Positions 24,417 through 32,107 of a stretch of 64,000 bases of DNA are shown here, one piece after another (position 1 is the first letter of the stretch; each line of letters begins with the position of its first letter). Under the pieces are notes generated by a model that was given only the letters and a program-made list of their open reading frames with translations, had not been told where the DNA came from and did no database searches. Source of the DNA: Clostridiales bacterium (GTDB taxonomy: Bacteria; Bacillota; Clostridia; Oscillospirales; Ruminococcaceae); NCBI GenBank assembly GCA_019423685.1, contig JAHZAY010000009.1:43219-107218 (forward strand). Reading direction: 5' to 3'. A program made the translations under genes and the position numbers.

Positions 24417-25118
24417 ATGAAGTGTGTTGATTTGGCGCAGGAGCTGCGCTCCAATACCTACCCGGGCAGAGGAATTGTCCTGGGCAAAAGCGAGGACGGC
24501 AAACAGATGGTCATCGCATATTTCATCATGGGCAGAAGCGAAAACAGCCGCAACCGCGTCTTTGTAGAGCAGGAGCAAGGCATCCGCACCCAGGCATTTG
24601 ACCCCAGCAAGCTGTCCGACCCGTCGCTCATCATCTATGCGCCAGTGCGCGTTTTGAACGGCAAAACCATCGTTACCAACGGCGATCAGACCGACACCAT
24701 CTATGACTTTATGAAGGACGGCAAGACCTTTGAGGAGGCGCTGCGCACCCGTACCTTTGAGCCGGATGCACCAAACTTTACCCCCCGCATTTCCGGTATT
24801 GTCGAGGGCAAAGACTACAAACTTTCTATCCTCAAGAGCAACAACGGCGACCCGTCCAGCACCCAGCGCTACTTCTTTGAGTACAGCGATCCAAAGGCGG
24901 GCGAGGGCCACTTTATCCACACCTACCGCTGCGACGGCAACCCAATTCCTTCCTATGAGGGTGAGCCGACTCCGGTGCACATTTCCGGTGACATCGACTC
25001 CTTCACCTCTATGGTGTGGGACAACCTCAACGCCGACAACAAGGTCTCGCTCTTTACCCGCTTCATCGACCTTGCCACCGGCAGCGCCCAGACCCGCATC
25101 GTCAACAAAAATCAGTAA
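24417..25118 (+). CDS. IMP cyclohydrolase, archaeal PurO type
   Basis: A 233-residue protein of the family first defined as archaeal IMP cyclohydrolase (PurO), which closes FAICAR to IMP. Recognisable blocks are the N-terminal SNTYPGRGIVLGKS, MGRSENSRNRVF and the later FTPRISGI. It sits between purN and a stand-alone AICAR transformylase, where other bacteria have bifunctional PurH, so the context supports the assignment strongly. The ATG follows AGGAGAGG. Confidence 0.88.
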   Translation: MKCVDLAQELRSNTYPGRGIVLGKSEDGKQMVIAYFIMGRSENSRNRVFVEQEQGIRTQAFDPSKLSDPSLIIYAPVRVLNGKTIVTNGDQTDTIYDFMKDGKTFEEALRTRTFEPDAPNFTPRISGIVEGKDYKLSILKSNNGDPSSTQRYFFEYSDPKAGEGHFIHTYRCDGNPIPSYEGEPTPVHISGDIDSFTSMVWDNLNADNKVSLFTRFIDLATGSAQTRIVNKNQ

Positions 25119-25190
25119 GACCGCAGCAACAATCTGCAAAAGATAGGATATACACAGTACACAACTCGACAAAAGAAAGGATGGATCTCA

Positions 25191-26372
25191 ATGGCAAATG
25201 AATTGGCGCTCAAATACGGCTGCAACCCCAATCAGAAGCCGGCCCGCATCTTTATGAAGGACGGCAGCGACCTGCCGCTCGAGGTGCTCAACGGCAGACC
25301 TGGTTACATCAATTTCCTGGATGCACTCAACAGCTGGCAGCTGGTCAAGGAACTCAAAGAGGCCACCGGACTGCCGGCAGCCGCTTCCTTTAAACATGTA
25401 TCCCCGGCCGGTGCAGCAGTTGGCCTGCCGCTGGACGAGACCCTGCGCAAGATCTATTTCGTAGACGACCTGGGTGAGCTTTCCCCAATTGCCAGCGCCT
25501 ACGCCAGAGCCAGAGGCGCGGACAGAATGTCCTCCTACGGAGATTTCATCGCCCTCTCCGATATCTGCGATGAGTCTACCGCCCGCATCATCAAGCGCGA
25601 GGTTTCCGACGGCATCATCGCTCCGGGCTACACCGATGAGGCCCTGGCGATCCTGAAGGCAAAGCGCAAGGGCAGCTACAACGTCATCAAGATCGACCCG
25701 AACTACGTTCCGGCCGAGATTGAGCGCAAGGACGTCTTTGGCATCACCTTCGAGCAGGGCAGAAACAACGTCAAGATCAGCACCGAACTGTTCAACAACA
25801 TCGTATCTAAAAACCAGTCCCTGCCACAGGGCGCAAAGATCGACCTGATGATCGCGCTCATCGCCCTGAAATACACCCAGTCCAACTCGGTCTGCTATGT
25901 CAAGGACGGCCAGGCTATCGGTATCGGCGCCGGCCAGCAGTCCCGCATTCACTGCACCAGACTGGCGGGCAACAAGGCGGATATCTGGTATCTGCGCCAG
26001 CACGAGAAGGTGCTCAATCTGCCATTCCGCAGCGACATCCACCGCGCAGACCGCGACAACACCATCGACGTCTACATCTCGGACGACTATATGGATGTAC
26101 TGGCAGACGGCGAGTGGGAGAAATACTTCACCACCAAGCCTGCCCCGCTGACCCGTGCAGAGAAGCTGGCATGGCTGGACACGCTGAGCGGCGTATCGCT
26201 GGGTTCGGACGCATTCTTCCCGTTCGGTGACAACATCGAGCGCGCACACCGCAGCGGCGTACAGTACATCGCGGAGCCGGGCGGCTCGATCCGCGACGAC
26301 AACGTCATCGAGACCTGCGACAAATATAACATGGTGCTGGCCTTCACCGGCGTGCGCCTGTTCCATCACTAA
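25191..26372 (+). CDS. stand-alone AICAR transformylase (PurH transformylase domain)
   Basis: A 393-residue protein matching only the AICAR formyltransferase part of PurH; the N-terminal MGS-like cyclohydrolase domain is absent. The catalytic Lys68-His69 pair lies in SFKHVSPAGAAVG; TQSNSVCY and GAGQQSRIHC are also conserved. It transfers a formyl group from 10-formyl-THF to AICAR, and the cyclohydrolase encoded upstream finishes IMP. Ribosome site AAAGGATGG. Confidence 0.93.
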   Translation: MANELALKYGCNPNQKPARIFMKDGSDLPLEVLNGRPGYINFLDALNSWQLVKELKEATGLPAAASFKHVSPAGAAVGLPLDETLRKIYFVDDLGELSPIASAYARARGADRMSSYGDFIALSDICDESTARIIKREVSDGIIAPGYTDEALAILKAKRKGSYNVIKIDPNYVPAEIERKDVFGITFEQGRNNVKISTELFNNIVSKNQSLPQGAKIDLMIALIALKYTQSNSVCYVKDGQAIGIGAGQQSRIHCTRLAGNKADIWYLRQHEKVLNLPFRSDIHRADRDNTIDVYISDDYMDVLADGEWEKYFTTKPAPLTRAEKLAWLDTLSGVSLGSDAFFPFGDNIERAHRSGVQYIAEPGGSIRDDNVIETCDKYNMVLAFTGVRLFHH

Positions 26373-26410
26373 TCGCACCACAAAAAAGGGAAGCGTTTCC
26401 CTGGCACCAA

Positions 26411-26439
26411 AAGAGGGGGAAAGGGACTTTCCCCCTCTT
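26411..26439 (+). terminator. strong hairpin between AICAR transformylase and purD
   Basis: AAGAGGGGGAAA (26411-26422) pairs perfectly with TTTCCCCCTCTT (26428-26439); only a weak T run follows (GCATTTTAC). Possible partial terminator or RNA-processing site. Confidence 0.5.
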
Positions 26440-26468
26440 GCATTTTACATCGGAAAGGAAGAGGTAGA

Positions 26469-27746
26469 ATGAAAATCCTGGTAGTCGGTTCCGGCGGCAG
26501 AGAGCACGCCATCATCCGCAAACTCAAACAGAGCCCGAAGGCCGAAAAGATTTACTGCTGCCCGGGCAACGGCGGCATCAGCGCAGACGCAGAGTGCGTC
26601 GCCATCAACGCGATGGACATCGAGGGAGTTGTCCGCTTTGCAAAAGAAAATCAGATCGACCTTGTCGTGGTGGCGCCGGACGATCCGCTGGCAGCTGGCA
26701 TGGTCGATGCGCTCAACGCCGAAGGCATCATGACCTTTGGTCCGACCAAGGCTGCCGCCCAGATCGAGGCCAGCAAGGTCTTTGCAAAGGACCTGATGGA
26801 GAAGTACCACATCCCGACAGCCTCCTATGAGGTGTTTGACGACCCGGAAAAGGCGCTGTCCTACATTGAGCAAAAGGGCGAGTACCCGACCGTCATCAAG
26901 GCGGACGGCCTGGCGCTGGGAAAAGGCGTCATCATCGCGGCAAACCATGAGGAGGCCAAAGAGGGCCTCAAGGAGATCATGGAGGACAAGGTCTTTGGCG
27001 AGAGCGGCAACCACGTCGTCGTCGAGGAATTTTTGACCGGCCCGGAGGTTTCGGTGCTGTCGTTTGTGGACGGCAAGACGGTTGTGCCGATGGTCTCCTC
27101 GATGGACCACAAGCGCGCGCTGGACGGCGACAAGGGCCTGAATACCGGCGGCATGGGCACTGTAGCGCCAAACCCGTACTACACCCCAGAGGTGGCACAG
27201 CAGTGCATGGAGCGCATCTTCCTGCCGACGGTGAAGGCGATGCAGGAGATGGGACGTCCGTTTAAGGGCTGCCTGTACTTTGGCCTGATGATTACCCCGA
27301 AGGGTCCGTATGTCATCGAATATAACAGCCGCTTTGGCGACCCGGAGACTCAGGTTGTGTTGGAGCTGCTGGACAGCGATTTGGTGGAGATCATGCAGGC
27401 GGTGTACGAGGGCAATCTGACCCCGGAGATGGTGCATTTTCGCGATCAAAAGGCGGCGTGCGTCATCATCGCAAGCGGTGGATATCCAAAGTCCTACAAG
27501 AAGGGCTGCCCAATCGAGGGCTTGGATGCACACGGCCAGCGAGAGGGCGTGAGCGTCTACCACTCGGGCACCAAGTTGGAGAACGGGACCTTCTATTCCA
27601 ATGGAGGCCGCGTGCTGGGCGTCACCGCGCGCGCAGACAGCTTGCAGGAGGCTTTGGACAAGGCATACCGCGAGGTCGACCAGATTCACTTTGAAAACTG
27701 CTTTAGCCGCCGCGACATCGGAAAACGGGCATTAGAGGCAAAATAG
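26469..27746 (+). CDS. purD: phosphoribosylamine-glycine ligase, PurD
   Basis: A 425-residue ATP-grasp GAR synthetase. It opens with ILVVGSGGREHAI, carries the ATP-grasp features IKADGLALGKGV and TGGMGTVAPNPYY, and the metal-binding segment YNSRFGDPETQ. Length is normal. The ATG follows GGAAAGGAAGAGG. It ends the recognisable purine cluster; purK, purL/Q/S, purB and purA are not in this window. Confidence 0.96.
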   Translation: MKILVVGSGGREHAIIRKLKQSPKAEKIYCCPGNGGISADAECVAINAMDIEGVVRFAKENQIDLVVVAPDDPLAAGMVDALNAEGIMTFGPTKAAAQIEASKVFAKDLMEKYHIPTASYEVFDDPEKALSYIEQKGEYPTVIKADGLALGKGVIIAANHEEAKEGLKEIMEDKVFGESGNHVVVEEFLTGPEVSVLSFVDGKTVVPMVSSMDHKRALDGDKGLNTGGMGTVAPNPYYTPEVAQQCMERIFLPTVKAMQEMGRPFKGCLYFGLMITPKGPYVIEYNSRFGDPETQVVLELLDSDLVEIMQAVYEGNLTPEMVHFRDQKAACVIIASGGYPKSYKKGCPIEGLDAHGQREGVSVYHSGTKLENGTFYSNGGRVLGVTARADSLQEALDKAYREVDQIHFENCFSRRDIGKRALEAK

Positions 27747-27809
27747 CAAGGAAGCATGCCCTCCCAAGGGCTTCATGCAGGGACGATAGTCCCTACCTCC
27801 CTCGATTTA

Positions 27810-27957
27810 GGGCGCTGTGCCCCTAACCCCGGGTGACTTTCTCCCCGATGAGAAAGTCACCAAAGAATCTCCCAGAGGGGAATTCCCCTCTGGGTATTTC
27901 TCTTTTTGGGGGATATGATCATCCCCCACGGCGCGTTCGCGCCGTTCCCCCCAAGAA
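27810..27957 (-). repeat. dispersed palindrome-mosaic repeat, copy A
   Basis: About 148 bp whose reverse complement matches 45190-45336 block by block: GGGGGGAACGGCGC, GGGGGATGAT, ACCCAGAGGGG...CCCCTCTGGGAGATTC and TTTGGTGACTTTCTC with its complement. Its longest stem is GGTGACTTTCTC (27832-27843) with GAGAAAGTCACC (27850-27861), 12 bp. No open frame, and no target-site duplication that I can recognise. Confidence 0.8.
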
Positions 27958-28237
27958 GTAGGGACGGGTTATAGTTTTGTATGAAGTCCAGACTATCTGT
28001 ACCATTCCTCAAACTTGCCTGGATTTGGTCACCCGGGTGCAGGGCGGAGCGCCTGCATTGGGGCTCGTAGGGGCTTTCAGCCCCTGCATGATAAATCGGG
28101 GGGTAGGGGCCACCGCCCCTGTAAAGAAGCAAAATAGCAGACAGGACAGAATGGACGGAATTTTTACAAACTCCGACGTGCGCTTTCGCAAAACTAGACA
28201 AATCTTTTGGCGGAAAATTTTTTCACCGGCAAACCGG

Positions 28238-28267
28238 TTGACTTCCCTTGTTTGGCGGTAGTACACT
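28238..28267 (+). promoter_or_regulatory. promoter of the MATE gene
   Basis: TTGACT at 28238-28243 and TACACT at 28262-28267 with an 18-bp spacer; ACCGG-caaa-CCGGT lies just upstream. Confidence 0.5.
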
Positions 28268-28325
28268 AGAGCATGTGCGCAAAAAGCGCAACCCAAACAA
28301 ATCACACTGTGGGAGGATTTGGATC

Positions 28326-29708
28326 ATGGCTCTCAGACAAAACGACCTGGGAAAGGACGACATCAAACAACTGGTTTTGCACCTGGCAATCCCCTCGATG
28401 CTGGCGCAGTTTGTCAACGTGCTTTACAGCATCGTCGACCGCATGTATATCGGCAACATCAAGGATGTGGGCGAGATTGCGCTGGCGGGCGCGGGGGTGT
28501 GCGGGCCGATCGTCACCCTCATCTCCTCCTTTGCCTTTTGGATCGGCATCGGAGGCGCACCGCTGATGGCGATGCGCATGGGGGAGAATAACCACGAAGG
28601 CGCAAAAAAGATATTGGCCAACTGCTTTGTGCTGCTGCTGGCGCTCTCGTTTATCCTCACCGGTGCGGCGATTGCCCTGCGCGAGCCGATGCTGATGTTC
28701 TTCGGAGCCAGCGAACAGACCTTTCCCTACGCTAACTCCTACCTCACCGTCTATGTCTGCGGTACCATCTTTGCCATCCTGACGGCGGGGCTGGGACAGT
28801 TTATCACCTGCCAGGGCTTTGCCAACGAGGCGATGCTCTCCACCATCATCGGCGCGGTGATGAACATCCTGCTCGACCCGGTGTTCATCTTTCTGTTCGA
28901 TATGGGCGTCACCGGCGCTGCCGTCGCGACGGTGATCTCACAGGCGTGCTCCTGCGCGTTTGTGCTGTGGTTTCTCTTCAGCGACCGCGTCCATGTGCGC
29001 ATCAGCTTTGGCGGCTATTCCCCCAAAATTATCTTCCGGGTGCTCACCTTTGGCTTTTGCCCCTTCATCATCATTGCCGGTGACAGCGTGCTGATTATCG
29101 CCCTCAACGCCGTTTTGCAGCGGTACGGTGGGGCACAGGGCGACATGCTTATCGCTGTGGCAACCATCGTCCAGAGCTATATGCAGATTGTCACCCTGCC
29201 TTTGGGCGGCATCACCAGCGGTACCCAGCCCATCCTGAGCTTTAATTATGGCGCAAAAAATATCGACCGCATCCGAAAAGGGGAAAAGGAGATTGTCAAG
29301 TTGGCTTTCTGTTTTTGCCTGCTGATGTTTATCCTCTCCCAGACGGTCTCCGGCGTCTTTGTGCAGCTGTTTACCCAGAACCCCGACTATGTACAGCTGG
29401 CGGTGCGCTCCATCCGCATCTTCACCTTCGGCATCATCCCGCTTGCCCTACAGTATTCCTTTGTCGATGGCTTGACGGCGTTGGGTGTCATCCAGGTGTC
29501 GGTCTCGCTGTCGGTTTTCCGCAAGCTGATGTTTTTGGTGCTGACCCTCACCATCCCCGCCTTTTTTGGCGCTGCCTCGGCCTTCTACGCCGAGCCGATC
29601 GTCGACATCTTCTGCGGAGTGGTCACCACCGGCGTCTTTTTGTGCGTCATCGGCAGAGTGCTGCGAAAACGCCAGCAGATGCTAGACGGGCAGGCGCTGT
29701 ATTCCTGA
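28326..29708 (+). CDS. MATE-family multidrug/Na+ antiporter
   Basis: A 460-residue polytopic membrane protein of the MATE family with about 12 predicted membrane segments in two halves. Typical blocks are IPSMLAQFVNVLYSIVDRMYIG near the N-terminus, followed by IALAGAGVCGPIV, and GQFITCQGFANEAMLSTIIG. These proteins export cationic drugs or metabolites against Na+ or H+; the substrate cannot be told here. The frame is open further upstream, but GGGAGG before 28326 marks the start. Confidence 0.9.
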   Translation: MALRQNDLGKDDIKQLVLHLAIPSMLAQFVNVLYSIVDRMYIGNIKDVGEIALAGAGVCGPIVTLISSFAFWIGIGGAPLMAMRMGENNHEGAKKILANCFVLLLALSFILTGAAIALREPMLMFFGASEQTFPYANSYLTVYVCGTIFAILTAGLGQFITCQGFANEAMLSTIIGAVMNILLDPVFIFLFDMGVTGAAVATVISQACSCAFVLWFLFSDRVHVRISFGGYSPKIIFRVLTFGFCPFIIIAGDSVLIIALNAVLQRYGGAQGDMLIAVATIVQSYMQIVTLPLGGITSGTQPILSFNYGAKNIDRIRKGEKEIVKLAFCFCLLMFILSQTVSGVFVQLFTQNPDYVQLAVRSIRIFTFGIIPLALQYSFVDGLTALGVIQVSVSLSVFRKLMFLVLTLTIPAFFGAASAFYAEPIVDIFCGVVTTGVFLCVIGRVLRKRQQMLDGQALYS

Positions 29709-29723
29709 TGTACTCTGTGCGGC

Positions 29724-29759
29724 AAAAAAGCTCCCCCAAACTTTGGGGGAGTTTTTTTT
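29724..29759 (+). terminator. intrinsic terminator of the MATE gene
   Basis: CTCCCCCAAA pairs with TTTGGGGGAG, 1-nt centre, then T8. It lies between convergent genes. Confidence 0.88.
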
Positions 29760-29770
29760 AACCGCTGGGG

Positions 29771-30421
29771 CTAGAGCAACCTTCCCAGTCCCAGCAAAAT
29801 GAGGATCGATCCGGCAAGCCAGCTCAGGTCTCTGCCGGACTTTTGCTGTACGCGCGCGCCAAAGCGGTGACCAGCCAGCGCGGAGAGCAGGTTGCAGCCA
29901 AACGCCAGACAGAACAGCAGCAACGAAAACCCGGCTCTGGCCGAGAGCCCTGCGCCGAATCCGGCAAACAGCCCATCTATGCTCAGCGCTGCGGCCAAGC
30001 CCACCGCCTCGGTGCAGGAGAGCGAGTTGGAACGGTTGAGGTCGGCCTGGGTGGAGTCGATGCAGACCTGCAAAAAGATCTTGAGATTTTGAAAGCGCAG
30101 GATGAAGCTGCGTTCACTTTCACAGCAGCGGCGCAGCAGGCCCTTGACCAGGCTGTCGAACAGGCGGATTGCGCCGATGCCGCACAGCAGCAGACAGCTG
30201 AAGTAGCGGCCAAAGGAAGGGGAGAAGAGGCCGTTGATGAGGTCGCCCGCCAGCACCGAGAGCAATAGGCTCAGCGAGCAGGTCAGCGAGAGGGCCAGCA
30301 GCGAGGTGGCCGGCACGCGGATGCGCCGCGCGCCCAGCGAAACTCCCGCGGCGAAGGTATCGAGACTCAGCGCCAGCGCCAGGGCGGCGGATTGCAGCAG
30401 ATAGAAAAACAAAAAGACCAT
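29771..30421 (-). CDS. YtaF/MntP-like membrane protein
   Basis: A 216-residue protein with about six membrane segments and two related motifs, SLDTFAAGVSLGARR near the N-terminus and SIDGLFAGFGAGLS in the second half. The paired acidic S-[LI]-D motifs are seen in YtaF (sporulation membrane protein) and in MntP manganese exporters; the distances and length fit YtaF better. The start is uncertain: the ATG at 30421 has its GAGGGG directly adjacent, and a TTG at 30433 is an alternative. Confidence 0.7.
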   Translation of the reverse strand: MVFLFFYLLQSAALALALSLDTFAAGVSLGARRIRVPATSLLALSLTCSLSLLLSVLAGDLINGLFSPSFGRYFSCLLLCGIGAIRLFDSLVKGLLRRCCESERSFILRFQNLKIFLQVCIDSTQADLNRSNSLSCTEAVGLAAALSIDGLFAGFGAGLSARAGFSLLLFCLAFGCNLLSALAGHRFGARVQQKSGRDLSWLAGSILILLGLGRLL

Positions 30422-30494
30422 CCCCTCACACAAGATTTCTGTTGTATCCTATGTGGAAGGGATGGTTGCGGTTCCGATTGTGGGAAAAAAGAAA

Positions 30495-30528
30495 AAAGAC
30501 CGAACACCTTGGTGTTCAGTCTTTTTTT
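30495..30528. terminator. bidirectional hairpin ending the tRNA-Ser repeat array
   Basis: GAC-c-GAACACC-tt-GGTGTTC-a-GTC with A and T runs on the two sides. It occupies the same place relative to unit 1 as the hairpins following the other repeats. Confidence 0.65.
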
Positions 30529-30530
30529 GA

Positions 30531-30687
30531 CGGAAAGAGAGGGATTCACGCCGTTACCCCTCACCTAAAAACAGTCCACCGGACTGTTTTTACAGCAGAA
30601 ACGCTGTTTCTGCTGCCGGCTCAATCGAATCCCTCTTTCCGATTCATAAAAAAAAGGTGACCCCACTGTGTGGGATCACCTTTTTGG
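30531..30687. repeat. tRNA-Ser-associated repeat unit 1
   Basis: A 157-bp unit almost identical to the one at 30688. It opens with CGGAAAGAGAGGGATTC, the same bases as the 3' end of the nearby tRNA-Ser, ends with a near-inverted copy (GAATCCCTCTTTCCG), and holds AAACAGTCC-accg-GGACTGTTT-type and GCAGAAAC-type hairpins plus a terminator-like stem (GGTGACCCCAC/GTGGGATCACC). Confidence 0.85.
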
Positions 30688-30842
30688 CGGAAAGAGAGGG
30701 ATTCACGCCGTTACCCCTCGCCTAAAAACAGTCCACCGGACTGTTTTTGCAGCAGAAATGTTGTTTCTGCTGCCGGCTCAATCGAATCCCTCTTTCCGAT
30801 TCATAAAAAAAGTGACCCCACTGTGTGGGATCACTTTTTTGG
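30688..30842. repeat. tRNA-Ser-associated repeat unit 2
   Basis: A 155-bp tandem copy of unit 1 ending where the tRNA-Ser 3' end begins; the first 17 bases equal the tRNA tail. Differences from unit 1 are few and mostly in loops or compensating stem positions. Confidence 0.85.
30803..30839 (-). terminator. terminator of tRNA-Ser
   Basis: On the minus strand, AGTGA-t-CCCAC-aca-GTGGG-g-TCACT followed by T7 directly after the tRNA 3' end. Confidence 0.8.
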
Positions 30843-30931
30843 CGGAAAGAGAGGGATTCGAACCCTCGGTGCCTTTATAGGGCACACACGATTTCCAGTC
30901 GTGCGCCTTAGACCAGCTCAGCCATCTTTCC
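30840..30931 (-). tRNA. tRNA-Ser (anticodon GGA)
   Basis: The minus strand gives a 92-nt class II tRNA with encoded CCA. The acceptor stem GGAAAGA (30925-30931) pairs with TCTTTCC (30844-30850); the discriminator base is G. The anticodon arm is CGACT-GGA-AATCG, reading UCC/UCU serine codons. The long variable arm and the T-loop TTCGAAT are present. Translated frames across it give the familiar spurious AEREGFEP-type peptide. Confidence 0.95.
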
Positions 30932-31058
30932 ATAGTGGTTTTCGCTGCGTACACTCGACTCGCAAGTGCCTTATCATTATAGCAGTCTGCGGGTTAAAAG
31001 TCAAGAGGTTTTTGGGAAGTTTTGTCATTTTTTTGCTTTTCCACTTTTTGCCCGGATG

Positions 31059-31067
31059 TGGTATAAT
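31059..31067 (+). promoter_or_regulatory. extended -10 promoter for the 31103 gene
   Basis: TGG followed by a perfect TATAAT at 31062-31067, with no good -35 box at 17 bp. Confidence 0.5.
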
Positions 31068-31102
31068 GGTGACACAGTGTTTTTCGCAAAGGAGGACGGC
31101 TC

Positions 31103-31417
31103 ATGCAGCTTGTTTGGAAACCGGCAGCGGCCCGGGGACTTGGCCCGGCGGTGGTTGCCCAGAAAGAGGAAGGGGAGGCGGTTCGCTTTTGCCTGATGCC
31201 GCAAAAGCAGGACATCTACCTGTTGCAGGATGTGCGCTTTGCCCGGCAGCTTTTGCCGCAGGAGCGCGACGCGCTCTGGCAGGATTTTTGCGCCCTGATG
31301 CAGCAGCGCGGCGCACGGCTGTTGCTGACCTGCCGCGCCGCCCAAAGCTGGTTTGCCCAGCACCCGGAGCACTCCGGGTTGCTGGCCAGCAAGGTCAAGG
31401 TCAAACCGGGTTTCTGA
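31103..31417 (+). CDS. small protein of unknown function
   Basis: A 104-residue soluble protein that I cannot place in a family. It is rich in Gln, Leu, Ala and Arg, with a probable amphipathic helical middle (LLPQERDALWQDFCALMQQR). It has no signal peptide or membrane segment. A perfect -10 box and AAAGGAGGA before the ATG support it as real. It stands between the tRNA-Ser gene and the convergent carbonic-anhydrase-like gene, with no operon partner. Confidence 0.6.
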   Translation: MQLVWKPAAARGLGPAVVAQKEEGEAVRFCLMPQKQDIYLLQDVRFARQLLPQERDALWQDFCALMQQRGARLLLTCRAAQSWFAQHPEHSGLLASKVKVKPGF

Positions 31418-31428
31418 TAAGCGGCTAA

Positions 31429-31445
31429 GCGGGCAGTTTGCCCGC
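31429..31445. terminator. hairpin between convergent genes
   Basis: GCGGGCA-gtt-TGCCCGC, a perfect 7-bp stem without a good T run on either strand. Confidence 0.4.
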
Positions 31446-31449
31446 AGGT

Positions 31450-31968
31450 TTAATCCGGGTGGATGGGGGAGAGCTGTTGGGAGGCGGCCAAGCGGTATGC
31501 GCGGCAGGATTGCAGGTTGTGTTCCATCTCCTGCTCGGTCAGCGGGCGCTTGCACTTGGCCGGGGAGCCGAACACAAGGCTGCCCGGCGGGACGATGGTG
31601 CCCTTGGTGACCAGCGCCCCGGCTCCGACGATGCTGTTTTCCCCGATGACCGCCCCGTTGAGCAGGATGGCGCCCATGCCGATGGTGCAGTGATCCCCTA
31701 CAGTGCAGGCGTGCAGGATGGCGCCGTGGCCGACGGTGACCCCTTCTCCGACGGTGCAGGGCTGTTCGGGGTCGGTGTGCAGGATGCAGCCGTCCTGGAT
31801 GTTGCTGTCTGCCCCGATGCAAATGGGCGCGTTGTCGGCCCGCAGCACGGCGTTGTACCACACGCTTGCCCCGTCACACAGGGTGACATCCCCGACAATG
31901 CGGGCGCCCGGTGCGGCGTATGCGGTCCCCTCTACGGCGGGGAGATGGCCGTTTGCTGGATAAAGCAT
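31450..31968 (-). CDS. gamma-carbonic anhydrase-like hexapeptide-repeat protein
   Basis: A 172-residue left-handed beta-helix protein built of hexapeptide repeats, of the YrdA/PaaY/gamma-carbonic anhydrase type. The putative metal-binding histidines are in ILHTD and in VGHGAILHACTVG, and the end of the helix carries GSLVFGSPAKCKRPLT, a family signature. Members form trimers and bind Zn or Fe; not all are active carbonic anhydrases, so hydration of CO2 is only a possibility. It is transcribed alone or as the last gene behind 32108. Confidence 0.85.
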   Translation of the reverse strand: MLYPANGHLPAVEGTAYAAPGARIVGDVTLCDGASVWYNAVLRADNAPICIGADSNIQDGCILHTDPEQPCTVGEGVTVGHGAILHACTVGDHCTIGMGAILLNGAVIGENSIVGAGALVTKGTIVPPGSLVFGSPAKCKRPLTEQEMEHNLQSCRAYRLAASQQLSPIHPD

Positions 31969-32061
31969 GATGTTCTTCCTTTCTCTCGTGGATTTTTTAA
32001 AGGGCTATAATAGGCGGCAAAAAGAGTTTTTCTGCCACAAAGGCAAAAAGGAATGGAAAAA

Positions 32062-32089
32062 AAGAAAACCTCCTGTGTTGGCAGGAGGT
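32062..32089 (-). terminator. terminator after the 32108 gene (minus strand)
   Basis: On the minus strand, ACCTCCTG pairs with CAGGAGGT around a 6-nt loop, followed by TTTCTTTTTTT. Confidence 0.8.
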
Positions 32090-32107
32090 CTTATTATTCT
32101 GTTCCGG

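Larger units (their letters stand above)
27747..28325. repeat. palindrome-rich intergenic region
   Basis: About 580 bases with no gene. It is a chain of GC-rich hairpins: AGGGAC-gata-GTCCCT (27779-27794), the dispersed repeat at 27810-27957, AGGGGCT-ttc-AGCCCCT (28069-28085) and AGGGGC-cacc-GCCCCT (28105-28120), then the promoter of the MATE gene. Short frames here are artefacts. Confidence 0.65.

Noticed and set aside
27857..28305. Several short frames in the purD-MATE gap
   Set aside because: They run through palindromic repeats and have no ribosome sites.
30668..30880. A 70-codon frame ending AEREGFEPSVPL
   Set aside because: It is a translation of the repeat units and the tRNA-Ser gene; this peptide is a known annotation artefact of tRNA-Ser.
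30670..31428. A 252-codon frame over the tRNA-Ser and the following gene
   Set aside because: It reads through the tRNA on the wrong strand and out of frame with the gene at 31103, which has its own promoter and ribosome site.
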